A stretch of 64,000 bases of DNA, from positions 81,167,391-81,231,390 of the forward strand of contig CM067366.1 of NCBI GenBank assembly GCA_034401795.1, in the 5' to 3' direction. The notes below the pieces were generated by a model, which saw nothing but the letters and a program-made list of their open reading frames with translations, searched no databases and was not told the origin of the DNA. Each line of letters opens with the position of its first letter. The first letter of the stretch is position 1. The translations under genes were made by a program, and so were the position numbers. This document shows positions 24,649 to 34,349 of the stretch, piece after piece. The DNA is from Chaetoderma sp. LZ-2023a (lineage: Eukaryota > Mollusca > Caudofoveata > Chaetodermatida > Chaetodermatidae).

Positions 24649-26300
24649 CGGTTCATAGATCACAGTAGATGATACGTCCCGGATGAGGAACACGAGATGG
24701 TTCGATTCTGGAGCTGCTGGGCAGATATCCAAATGCAAACTCTTGATGCGGCTCACTCTCAAAGACGGCGAAGAAGAATGATTGCAGTTGCAGATGTCCA
24801 CTAGATAGTCATATTAATTTAAACAGTATGACAAAACGTTCGGTACTGTAGTGGAAGTTGGAAGCTGCCCTGTAGTAATGAAGGGCTACAGTTTAAAGTT
24901 AAATAATGATGCATGTGCATCTTCCATGCACACAGTACATGATGCAGTGCATGGCTCGTGCGGCGCACCAGGCAAAGTCCCACTAGACTGTGGTCTGAAA
25001 GTTAAATGCTATACACAATGCATTACGTGGAGTTTGATGGTCCCGCAGATCTGTCGACTTGTCCTCCAAGAATCACCACTCGTTCCACATACTACAAGTT
25101 TTTTACATCAGGGCCATAAGGCCCATCAGCAGGAAGACTCCTCTGATATTGTTGGAGGTGAGTTTCTTCTTTTAGATTTATTTATTTGCCCTCGGGTGAT
25201 ATCCTCCTGAGAACATACAAAAACTTAGATGTGGATGCGGTGGTTGTGTGCCAGAGACGAAGAGCTGAAATCCGAAAGGCACTGCTGTGGTTGCATGGTA
25301 ACCACAATCAGGAAACAGTTACCCACGTCTTGTACTGTTCTGGCCACACAACCTACCACCTTCTCTCTCGTCGAAGTGTGGGTCTTGATTCTCAGTTCTT
25401 TGCTCCTTTTATACTCCTCATGATGTCGTAGCGAGAATGCTCAGCCAACCAATGCGCGATCTGAACCCAATCAGCGTGCGAGCTGGAAGGGCAAGGACTT
25501 TATCACCTGATAAACATCCTGCCGATTCATTTAGTACATACATGCACTTATGACGTTTTCAATATTTTGAGCATAATTTAAGGAGAAAAATAAGGATAAC
25601 TCGAACATCTCTGAACTGATTTTAAAATGGTTTACAGTTTTGAATTCCTCGTTTCATTCCGGTCCTGATGGCTATCAAGAACGACAAGGATAGCATAATC
25701 TAAAGAAAGTACATGCACAAACTCAGTACATTTTAGTATACATTCTCTCCCAAATGCTGACACGTGTTGTCAGGGAAGTTCTGACGCATGTGCATGCGTG
25801 CTATGTGATCTCATGGACCTAGTCATTTGTTAGAAACCTCTCTTATATGGCTTTATATACGCATACTATGCTAATAAAGGTGGGGTGTGCTCAGAACGTA
25901 TCCGGAACAGAATCCCATACCCAGCCGAGCTGGTACGGTCCGTACCTGCCCAGCCAATCCACGCTACACCACCCCCTCCTAGTTTAACACCCATGGCAAA
26001 CGATACTGCCACGTGGATTGAGAATACGGGAGCACACTAGATGAGAATTATAGGCTTATTGAGCAGGTGCATAGCCGAGGGGAGTAGTGACGTGAGAGAC
26101 ATGTAGTTGAATACAGAAGAGCACATAGGTGCGAAAGATTTTTGGGAGGGAGACATACTTTTGATTTTGATTTTTGGCCTGGTATATATTTTAATGTCAC
26201 ACTGCGTGCTCTTTTATTTTATTTTAGTACACTGATTTCTAAAACAATAACTCGCGTAGGCATTCTCTTGGCGAAGGATAATTAAATTTCCGCCGAGAAT
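24649..26300. other. Non-coding stretch between the integrase remnant and 3' LTR
   Basis: Two plus-strand frames (24851-25210 and 25186-25431) are unrecognised and probably chance. Around 25760-25910 there is a TGTTGTCAGGGAAGTTCTGA start, a TATATA box and AATAAAG on the plus strand, which could be a fragment of an unrelated LTR. Confidence 0.4.
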
Positions 26301-26323
26301 GCCCAAGCTCCAACATACCTGAA

Positions 26324-26960
26324 TTAAGATATATAAAAATATGTGGGAGGGGGATTTGTCATAGATCTCAAGCGACAATCAAGATATGTTTCCTTAGTCA
26401 ACATCACTGTGAGAGTTCTGTTGAATCTCTCTACTATCCCGTCACTGCACGGATGGTACAGAGTTGTATGTGTTTTGACTATATGAGACAATTTGCAGAG
26501 TTCGGAGATCAGCTGGCTCTCAAAATCACTTCCCTGCTCGGAGTGAAATTTATAGGGCATGCCGAAGTGGCAGAACACATTGCTTGACAGGACCTCCGCT
26601 GCTGTGGATGCCTCTTGGTCCAGTAAAGCGAATGCTTCTACCCACTTCTTAAAATAGTCTTGCAATATGAGGATGTATTTGTTTCCTTCATCCGTCGTAT
26701 TCAAGGGTCCACCCACATCAATAGCCACTCAGTCCTACGGTGCACCACCAATTTTAATCTGAGGTGGTTTGGTGTGGTGCTGGCCAACAGCGCCTCTTTG
26801 ACACAGGACATATTTGGTGATCCATGCCTTCATACTATCGTGTATCCCGATCCAGTAGAATCTTTGTTTGATATGTTCTGTGGTTCTTTCGACAGCTAAA
26901 TGTCAAGCGCGGTCATGAGGTTGCTCTAATATCATATATATAGTGCTCAGGAATTATTAT
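26324..26960 (-). pseudogene. Ty3/gypsy integrase remnant
   Basis: Would insert the reverse-transcribed copy into chromosomal DNA. Upstream of the open frame (about 26780-26900), a broken reading gives a zinc-binding-like segment with RFYWIGIHDSMKAW and YVLCQRG. The frame from 26728 holds the catalytic core: AIDVGGPL contains the first Asp, HSEQGSDFES is the second block, and DGIVERFNRTL has the Glu. In the second block the usual catalytic Asp (S-D-Q-G) is Glu here, which should abolish activity. The frame ends early at 26324, without the C-terminal domain. Confidence 0.85.
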
Positions 26961-27123
26961 CTGATTGTTAATGTAAAGGATGCCATTATGGATATGGATA
27001 TGGCACTCCTCAAACCAAAAATATTCAGCTGTTGCGGATGATGGGCTGACAGATTCCTTAGGAGGACGTACCTCCTCCTGGATCCATACATATATTTGTC
27101 ATGTTTGCGGTGTCGGGTGACTG

Positions 27124-27657
27124 TTAGTGAGTGACTTTCTCAATATCCCACTCTGCGCATTTTAGCTCGGAGAATACGGGAGATGGCTGTGTTGCATGTG
27201 TTACGGTGGTGGCCACTTCGTGTTCATCCTCGAGTCCGATTCTGCTCAAGGCATCGGCATTTCCATGCAGCTTGCCGGGTCTATGAACACCATTGAGGTT
27301 GAAGGCCAGCAGGGATTCCTGCCACCACGTTACCTGGCATACCAGATTTTTTAGGTTTCTATGCCAGCATTGTGATGTGTGATCTGTATGGAGTGTAAAT
27401 GGGCGGCCATACAGAAAGTGTTTGTAGTATTTGACAAAATACACCGCAGCCAATAATTCCCTCTTCATGGTCGCGTAACGTTTCTCTGTTTTATTCAGAG
27501 TTTGCGAACCATAACCCGGTGCCTGCTCCATTCCATCTTTTGTGACCTGAGATAGAACTGCACCCATTGTGTGAGCAGATGCATCAGTGTCTAAGATGAA
27601 ATCGAGGTTATGGTTAGGATGAGCAAGAATCGGGGCGGTTGTCAAATGCTCCTTCAA
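27124..27657 (-). pseudogene. Ty3/gypsy RNase H domain
   Basis: A 177-residue open frame starting at the junction LTTAPILAHPN. RNase H acidic residues are visible in ILDTDAS, in KRELLAAV, in LHTDHTS and in GNADALSRI. It degrades the RNA strand of the RNA-DNA hybrid during reverse transcription. The domain itself looks complete, but it is fused out of frame to a truncated reverse transcriptase: the thumb and connection between the palm and this segment are absent. Confidence 0.85.
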
Positions 27658-28116
27658 CGCCCTGAAGGACCTTGTCCAAATTGGTCATGGTCTGCTCAAA
27701 CAAAGAGCCAAAGACGATTACGTCGTCGATGCAGCAGAGACATATTTCCCATTGCATGGTAGTTAAAACCTGCTCAATGAGAGGTTCGAACGTCCCAGGA
27801 GCATTGCACAAGCTGTAAGGAATTTTGCGGAATTTGAAAAGACCATCCCGACTGACGAAATCGGTCTTCTCCCTGTCAGCCTCATCCATGGCTACCTTCC
27901 AGCATCCACTAGCTAAGTCCAAGGTACACAACGACTAAGGCCTGATCTATCGTTGATGCCTAGATCATTAAGGCAGTGGTAGTCGATACAAAACTGCAAA
28001 GATCCGTCGTTTTTGCCAGCTAGATCTATTGGACTGGCCCCGGGGGGGGGGGGGGGTGCTGAGGGCTCTATAATTCCTGTCTGCAACATGTCGCTAACTT
28101 GTTGGTGTACTTCCAC
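27614..28116 (-). pseudogene. Ty3/gypsy reverse transcriptase, internally deleted
   Basis: Two overlapping frames. The upstream one (28116-27913) gives the fingers: DMLQTGIIEPS, then KNDGSLQFCIDYHCLND. The next (27931-27614) has motif A (LDLASGCWKVAMDE), motif B (FRKIPYSLCNAPGTF) and motif C (CCIDDVIVFG at about 27715-27735; both catalytic Asp kept, the usual Tyr replaced by Cys). A G15 tract at 28042-28056 sits where a short Pro/Trp/Ser loop is expected and codes for a proline run. After NLDKV the reading passes directly to the RNase H entry in another frame, so roughly a hundred residues are deleted. Confidence 0.88.
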
Positions 28117-28458
28117 TTCCTTATGAATGGGGGGATGTCGAACCGGCTGTCATACTGGTCGATTGTTTCCGGTATCAATGGAGTGCTGCAACTGTGGTGC
28201 GGTGGCCCATAAGGTCTCCTGTCCCGGCTCAACCATTGCTGTTGAAACTAAAATCACTGCACATGTATCGTACAGTGGTGATTCCGGTCCAAGGGGGGGG
28301 GGGGTTCAGACGGTCGTGTATGTATAGTTCCTGTTGTCTGCAATGTATGACGGCTTCACTGGCACTGAGGATGTCAGAGTCTAACAGGACATCGTTTTGA
28401 ATAAAGGCCATTACATCTCGCTGGATGAATTGCATTTCCTCTATTTGTATGACGAGGT

Positions 28459-28689
28459 TTACAATACCAGCCACTGGAACATCAGCTCCTGTATCTCTCT
28501 GTAAAAAGATGTTAGTAGGCCTTTAAGGGGTGTCTTTCGATGAGGCGGGATGCTCTCATACAATCGCCTGTTGAAAACGGTGATGGAAGCTCCAGTGTCT
28601 ACTGTGGCACTGGTAGAAACTTCACGGAACAGGCAAGCACACATATATACTGCTTTACGGTGTGCTTGCAGAAGAGTTTCCAATGACAC
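28459..28689 (-). pseudogene. Ty3/gypsy aspartic protease
   Basis: The frame contains ATVDTGASITVFNRRLYESI, where DTGAS (about 28585-28599) is the active-site signature of retropepsins. The partner hydrophobic-hydrophobic-Gly motif is not obvious before the frame breaks near 28459. It would cleave the gag-pol polyprotein. It sits between the gag zinc knuckles and the reverse transcriptase, as in other Ty3/gypsy elements. A further G12 tract lies downstream at 28293-28304. Confidence 0.8.
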
Positions 28690-28797
28690 TCCTTGTGGAA
28701 TTGCTTTAGGTGCAGTGTCATCCTGTATGTAGTCAGTTTGTTTCTGTATAGCTTCCGTGAGTGCAATTGGTGGCTGAGTGAGGAAAGGTCCAACTCG

Positions 28798-29145
28798 TCA
28801 TCGCTGGTGCTGTAGCTGCTTGGCGGATGATGGAGCTGGGGTTAGCAATGGTGGTGTAGCTGATGCAGGAGGCCTGTACTGTGTGTTTATATAAACAACA
28901 GTTTGGACAGGACTAGTGAGGTGGCGATAGAGGGTCACCTGTGCCTGCCACTTGGGACAATGCAACATTAGATGTTTGGTAGATGTGCAAAAGAAGCAAT
29001 GGCGATCCTTCTGTTTGCAGCGTTTGGTGTGGTGCCGCTTTTTGCGGATCCATGATGCGGAGTGCTGACTGTTGTCTGTGTCATTATTGCTGCTGCTGGA
29101 TGCGGTGCGTGATACTGAGAGGGCCTGTGAATTGCATGCCACCAT
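28798..29145 (-). pseudogene. Gag/pol junction segment with a second CCHC zinc knuckle
   Basis: An open frame with a basic stretch followed by CFFCTSTKHLMLHC, which satisfies C-X2-C-X4-H-X4-C. It is separate from, and downstream of, the first knuckle at 29571-29612. Two knuckles suggest a nucleocapsid that binds its genomic RNA with a pair of fingers. Confidence 0.75.
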
Positions 29146-29570
29146 GGGCCACCGGGTGTTAAGTGCTTTGGTGGTGGGTCTTGGTGCTTGTAAAACATTG
29201 TTTCGCTGGAGGTGCTACAACCAACCACTGCCATTTTGCATAGAAAAGAGGGTTTCTGAGATGCGTTTATTGTGGAGTCACAACTTTTTGCAAGGTGGGT
29301 GAGTTGCCAGTGCTGCAGATGCAGTGTGCATCGTAGGCACCAACTTATGCGAAGCCAGGTGCGTGATGTTGTGTACTGTTGAGGAGGAAGTGTTCTTAGG
29401 GTTTGTAGCTGTATCCACCTGCCGTTGCTGTCTGGTGACCGGGGTTGAGCCAGGTTGCAGGAGTGGGCATTGAGATAGCTCTGTAATCAGTACCGGTTTG
29501 AGTTTAACGGTGGCTCCTGTGGCGGTGTGCGTCGGGAAGCTGTTGGAGTTGCTGAGGGAGGCCGGTGTGG

Positions 29571-29612
29571 ACATCGCTCCTTCCAGTGGCCTGGCAGACC
29601 ACATCCGAAACA
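29571..29612 (-). pseudogene. First CCHC zinc knuckle of gag
   Basis: Fourteen codons read CFGCGLPGHWKERC, an exact C-X2-C-X4-H-X4-C. It is out of frame with the longest open frame there, showing that gag is frameshifted around this point. Confidence 0.88.
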
Positions 29613-29772
29613 TGCAATGGGTGGCTATGTATGGTGATTTATGCAACTTGGTGCTGGTCGTGTAGTCTGTTGTATGACGAAGATGGTGCTGAGCATTGTA
29701 AGTAGATTAGTGAGGGCCAAGATTTGTTTAGTTATCGCTTCTAATCTATCATGCATATTTTGCCTATTGCTG

Positions 29773-30527
29773 TTATTGTGCTGGTTCCCGCATCCTCGGG
29801 GCGTTGCTGTGGCCTCCCTGGTGGGACTGGCCACGCCCCCTTCTTCTGGGCACATGATTCTGACTGGTGGGGTGTTCATTGTGCAATGCGGTGTTGTTGA
29901 GGCCTGTTGCTGATGCTTGTGCGGATGCAGAGGCGGTGTCCGTCACGATAAGGATGTGTGCGTTATTCAACTCGTTGACAGGATGTAATTGACCGTATTT
30001 AGCTTTCTCCCACTCCAGGAAGTTTTCTATTCTGACTGCCGTTGCAGTCAGAGAATGAAGATTGTTATGTTCTAGGAGGAATAGTTTTTTTAAGAGCGGG
30101 CTCACCGCTCACTACTCAATGCGTCGATGCAGGTGTCAAGATGAAGGTGCGTGATTCCCTCGTGATTCGTACTGGGGTAAGCGCATGTGACAAGTCGCCG
30201 AATGCGACTGGCCAACTCCAGCATGGTTTCCTCAGTGTGTCTCCATAGATTTTTTAGTTGAAGACGGCTCGTTTCACTGAGGGCCATGTCCCCAAATCTT
30301 TCTGACAACGCGCTTTCCAGCTCCATGTAGGTGGGCGTATTATCCAACAACAAATCTGCCAGTACCTGAAGAGCCTTGCCTGACAGTTTTGCGGCCATAT
30401 ACTCTCCCATTTGTTGATCCGTCCACCAGTTGGTACGGCTAATGATTTCAAATTGGCATTTATAATTGGCACAGCCACTCTCCCCAGTGAATTCTGGGTG
30501 GGGGTGGGGGGAGAATGACTCAGCCAT
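29773..30527 (-). pseudogene. Gag capsid region of the Ty3/gypsy element
   Basis: The likely start is MAESFSPHPHPEF at 30527. The capsid-like part contains TDQQMGEYMAAKLSGKALQV, then a TYMELESALSERFGD block and LASRIRRLVTCAYPS, a layout typical of retrotransposon gag helices. The frame stops near 30102 and carries on in another frame (LLKKLFLLEHNNLHSLTATA, then a basic RRRGRGQSHQGGHSN segment) to 29773. It would form the particle shell. An upstream His-rich extension of the same frame to 30755 is probably not translated. Confidence 0.8.
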
Positions 30528-31334
30528 GGCTACAATATGGTGTTGCCGGTGCAAATCCTGGTGGTGGTGCATGAGAGAGTGGTGTGAACACGGATGCTGG
30601 TCTGCATGTTGGTGGTGCTGTTGGTGGTAGATCTCGTTCGTGTTGATGGTTCTGGTACCACATCCATTATAGCGATTCCCGCCGATGATGTTCGGTGCGA
30701 AATAGATGTGTATGTTCCGCTGTATTGGTGTCGATCGATAAAGCGGAGGAAGCATGTTATGTATGCGTCATGGAAGCTCTACTGGGCGCTGAGTCGGGCG
30801 TTGCTCGTATGGAGGAGGTCCATGAGACTGACGAGGCTGGTGTGTGCTGCATGAATGGGTGTACCATCTGTTGTAGGGTGGTACTGGTGATCCCATATCC
30901 CAATGTTCATACTGTAGCATGGAGATAACGTTCTTATTGGAAGTGATATGGGACACGGTGCATAAGGGGCAGGCCATGAGGCACCTTCTGATGGTGCTGG
31001 TGAATGCATTGGGCATGAAGTTATGATGTGTCCCCGTAGGGTCTTTCTCATGGTTGTCCACAATCCGAGTAAGATGTTAGTTGCCTATCGTGGATGTCTG
31101 ACATGGTAATGTAAAGGGTACCTGCCTGTGAGGCATCATGGAATGTCCCCTCGCTGATCGGTGAGTACCCGTGTTGATATGGTGTTGAGAATTCTGCACC
31201 AGGGAAATTTTGGTCATAATTGGTAAAGACATGTGCGACTCTCCTATCCCATGATGCTACCGCGACATCAAGGGAGTTCTGGTCATCCGATGAAGGAGAA
31301 GGAAATGCACAGGTGTTGAGTGTGGATGCTTCTC

Positions 31335-31358
31335 GTTCGAGCCCCACATCGGGCGCCA
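31335..31358 (-). promoter_or_regulatory. Primer-binding site complementary to a tRNA-Lys-like 3' end
   Basis: On the plus strand the last 24 bases of a tRNA can be read: GTTCGAGCCCCACATC then GGGCGCCA, including the TTCGA loop and terminal CCA. On the element's strand this is TGGCGCCCGATGTGGGG, two bases (AT) after the LTR end CA. The acceptor and T-stem sequence are closest to tRNA-Lys(CUU), from memory. Confidence 0.88.
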
Positions 31359-31360
31359 AT

Positions 31361-32409
31361 TGGAGCATCCAGCGTGGGTACATGGTGGTCCGTCTGAATA
31401 TTCTGTTCCGTTGCACTTCATGTGCACGATGTAGGGACTAGCTTGTTAACGTCGGTTCTCGGGGTTACAGATCGTGTTTTGCGACTCTCAATGTACAAAG
31501 ACCGACTTCTAGAGCCGGTGGAACGATAACATCCCTGTGGGCACGTGCAGTGGGCCTGTGCAACCATTGCCACCGAGATTGAACCACACCGTCTCATCCC
31601 GGCTGTTCGTGTCACTGGTATGATGGTCAAATTACTCAATTTGGGAGTTAGACATGATTAATAAATATAGTACATGGAACTAAGTTGGTGCCTTGTTTAA
31701 TGTGGGCTCGTCAGAGGTACCTGGCTGATCTTCAAATCCGCGAGGCAACCCTGCAATGGAGAGTCCTAGCACGGTCACTTATGTGGTTTAATATAAACCA
31801 ATATACCCCAAACACACACAAAATATTATCATGTTGAGAGGAAAATGCATCGCGCTGGCTGCTGTCACAGGAAAATACCTTCAAAGACGAAATGGAGGAA
31901 GAGAGCTGGCAAAAAGCGCCACTCTCTTGTTCAAGCATATGCTAAGTGTGTAGTATGGGTTAACCTAGTGAAACTGTATGCTATCGTGATGCACGCTGAA
32001 TTACGTGAAGATGGGGTGGATGATTTCCAAAGAGTTCAACACCATCATCTTGTGTGGATTAAAGATACTGCATTGGTAGTTGTCGCTTTATTTCTGCAGT
32101 CCTTCTGCTACACCATAAACTAACATTTAGTTGTTAGGTCTGTGTTCCATGCTTTGGCCACAAGTATCAAGTAGTTCTACCTTTCATTTAAATACATGTC
32201 TGACTGGCGGAAATGCTCAGTTTCCATATCGGCATCTTACGGAGCAGCCCCCTCAGAAAGGCAGTGAGCAGACATGTCACAGTGTGGCAGCTCCTGAATC
32301 ATATAACAATCCCATTACTTATCGCACCACAACCAAATACAACATCACTAGGATAAGACATATTTACAAAAGCAAGTGAAAGGCGCATATATTTTTATGG
32401 TGGGGATAA
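31361..32409 (-). repeat. Upstream (5') LTR of the Ty3/gypsy element
   Basis: Its gag-side boundary is set by the primer site: the plus strand starts TGGAGCATCC at 31361, so the LTR ends in CA on its own strand. The outer boundary near 32409 is where similarity to the other copy fades and is uncertain by about 10 bp. Confidence 0.88.
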
Positions 32410-33483
32410 GCAGACGGATATCCATCTATAGTGACCTTCCCGTGAGGGCGTGGTTGGTTCCAAGACCACATCCAGTCACTGTGAAGAGTTAGAGCGAGAT
32501 CCGTGTCCCGTCCGGCACTTGGTATGTTGGGACCAGATCATGTAGGATCTGCTCCCGCCGATGAACATTTTACCTGTCATTATGGTTATGTGAAGAATGT
32601 CCAGAGATTCACTGCTGGCTGGTTAAAATAGTATAATGTTTTCGCAGTGCTTCCTACTTTGGCATGGATATTTATGCTAACTGGTATCTGAAGAAACAGG
32701 GGGAGTGTGTGTGGCATCGACACTTCAGTCTTCACAGCTTGGAAACCCCAATAGTTTCCAGAGTCGGATCGCACCAACATGTCGAAGGGAGAGCCAGACA
32801 ATTACAATCGTTCATATATTACTAAGGAGGCCGGTGTGAGGTGTTACATTTCTGCTACATTCGGAAAAGAGGCTTACACAACTGACTCCTAACGAGCGAC
32901 TGTTCATAATTACTTCTAAACCTATTCTATCGAGCTAGAATAGCCAGGCGTGGTCGATCTCATGTCAGGTTCGCTCAATCAGAACCTGAACAGTGACCTG
33001 AGTGAAAACGTGATGCAGGGGGAAAAGGTCATGTGTTTTTATTGTTGCTGTATGGTGTAGCCTAGCATACTGCGTTCCTAGTATTTTATATAAAATAAAC
33101 AAAACAAGTAACTAGGATGGTTGCTGCCATATACATCACAAAACAAGGATAATACATACAGTAAAAAGATAAACTATAAAATGCGGTCTCAGATGACCGG
33201 TCGGTACCTATTCGTCATCGGTACCTATAAATGCAAAAATACAATAATATGAAAATACAGTTAGATGAGTTTGCGAATCTTATCCTTTGTATTGGCAGAG
33301 TTGGTATCATTTGACTTTTTGGTTGTAACTCGTACGTGCATGCAGTCCTCTGAATTCGAAGAATCTCTGCAGATTACGGTGGGTTTGTTGACGGATTTAT
33401 TGTTTTAACAATGAGATGTAAGTATTATAACAGAAGTACCCGAGGTCACAGGTTGGTTGCTGAATCATTATAGAGAATTGTAT
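32410..33483. other. Unannotated sequence
   Basis: No gene or recognised repeat. A 71-codon minus-strand frame at 32586-32801 has no identifiable domain. Confidence 0.5.
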
Positions 33484-33719
33484 TTAACACTTTCAGGACG
33501 AAACTGGCCAAGACCTGCCTCTGCAGGGGTCTTGAGAAATGTCCATTTACAGGCCAAGAGATTTTTTTTTTAAATTTACCACTGGAATGACTGGGTCGAT
33601 AACCGAGCCAATCATTCAAGTGGTAAATTTTCAAAAATAGTCTTCTCTTGGCCTGCAAATGGACATTCAATAAGTAAATATTTTAATTTTTTTAATAAAT
33701 TTAGTCATTAAAGGGTTAA
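33484..33719. mobile_element. TTAA-flanked hairpin element, copy 2
   Basis: Starts TTAA-CACTTTCAGG and ends AAGGG-TTAA. The centre is AATTTACCACTGGAATGACT, GGGTCGATAACCGAGCC, AATCATTCAAGTGGTAAATT, a near-perfect palindrome. Flanking arms include CTTGGCCTGCAAATGGACAT. Confidence 0.65.
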
Positions 33720-34349
33720 AGATGTACCAATAGATGCAAACACACACCACGCCTTTGAATGCTGAGAGTATAGTGGTGTGAGCTCCAAGTGCAAGTCAGA
33801 GGTTCGTAAGGCCTTTGAAGAAAATAGTGATAGAATATCCCACATTGTTAAGACACTACATTCCACATCATGTCAATTCCTACAAGAACTGGATGAGTTA
33901 AGAAAAAACGCTGTGAAGAATCAAGTATGTTCAAATTCTGCAATGAGTATTAGGTGATCGAAATTCTTGTCACATTCATATAAGCTGAAAGATCAGGGAA
34001 ATGGTAGCTCCATAAAGTAGCTTTTCCTAAAATTCTACCTTATTTCTATGCACGTCATCGGTCCAATTATTCAAGTCATGGTACTTTTTATCTGGATGGA
34101 ACAATTGCTTAGGTGACCCCAGAAATCCATCAACAGTTTAATTTTCGGATGACAGTTCCTAGTTTGAGGTAAGGATTTGCACAGGTGTCTCCTAATTTAG
34201 CCTTAGATCAGAGGAGGAATCGAGACTCAAAACCTTCTGGCGGGATGCTTATCATCTCGCAGTCTGTAGAAACGGTCCACAGATGCATCTAAACTAATAA
34301 ATATATAGACAAAGTATTCTCACAGACATTTGACCTGATATAGGCAAAC

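Larger units (their letters stand above)
23597..32409 (-). mobile_element. Decayed Ty3/gypsy LTR retrotransposon, minus strand
   Basis: Two ~1.05-kb direct repeats (23597-24648 and 31361-32409) flank gag, protease, reverse transcriptase, RNase H and integrase remnants in the usual Ty3/gypsy order. A primer-binding site matching a tRNA-Lys-like 3' end sits two bases inside the upstream LTR. Coding parts are broken by frameshifts, homopolymer tracts and an internal deletion, so it cannot be autonomous. The LTRs are visibly diverged, which points to an old insertion. About 1.65 kb between the integrase and the downstream LTR holds no recognised coding sequence. No target duplication was found. 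Confidence 0.9.

Noticed and set aside
25760..25910. Solo LTR with TATA box and polyadenylation signal
   Set aside because: No second copy or target duplication found; mentioned only as a possibility within the 24.6-26.3 kb stretch.
31335..31358. tRNA gene
   Set aside because: Only the last 24 bases of a tRNA are present, directly beside an LTR end; it is a primer-binding site, with no D-arm or anticodon arm upstream.
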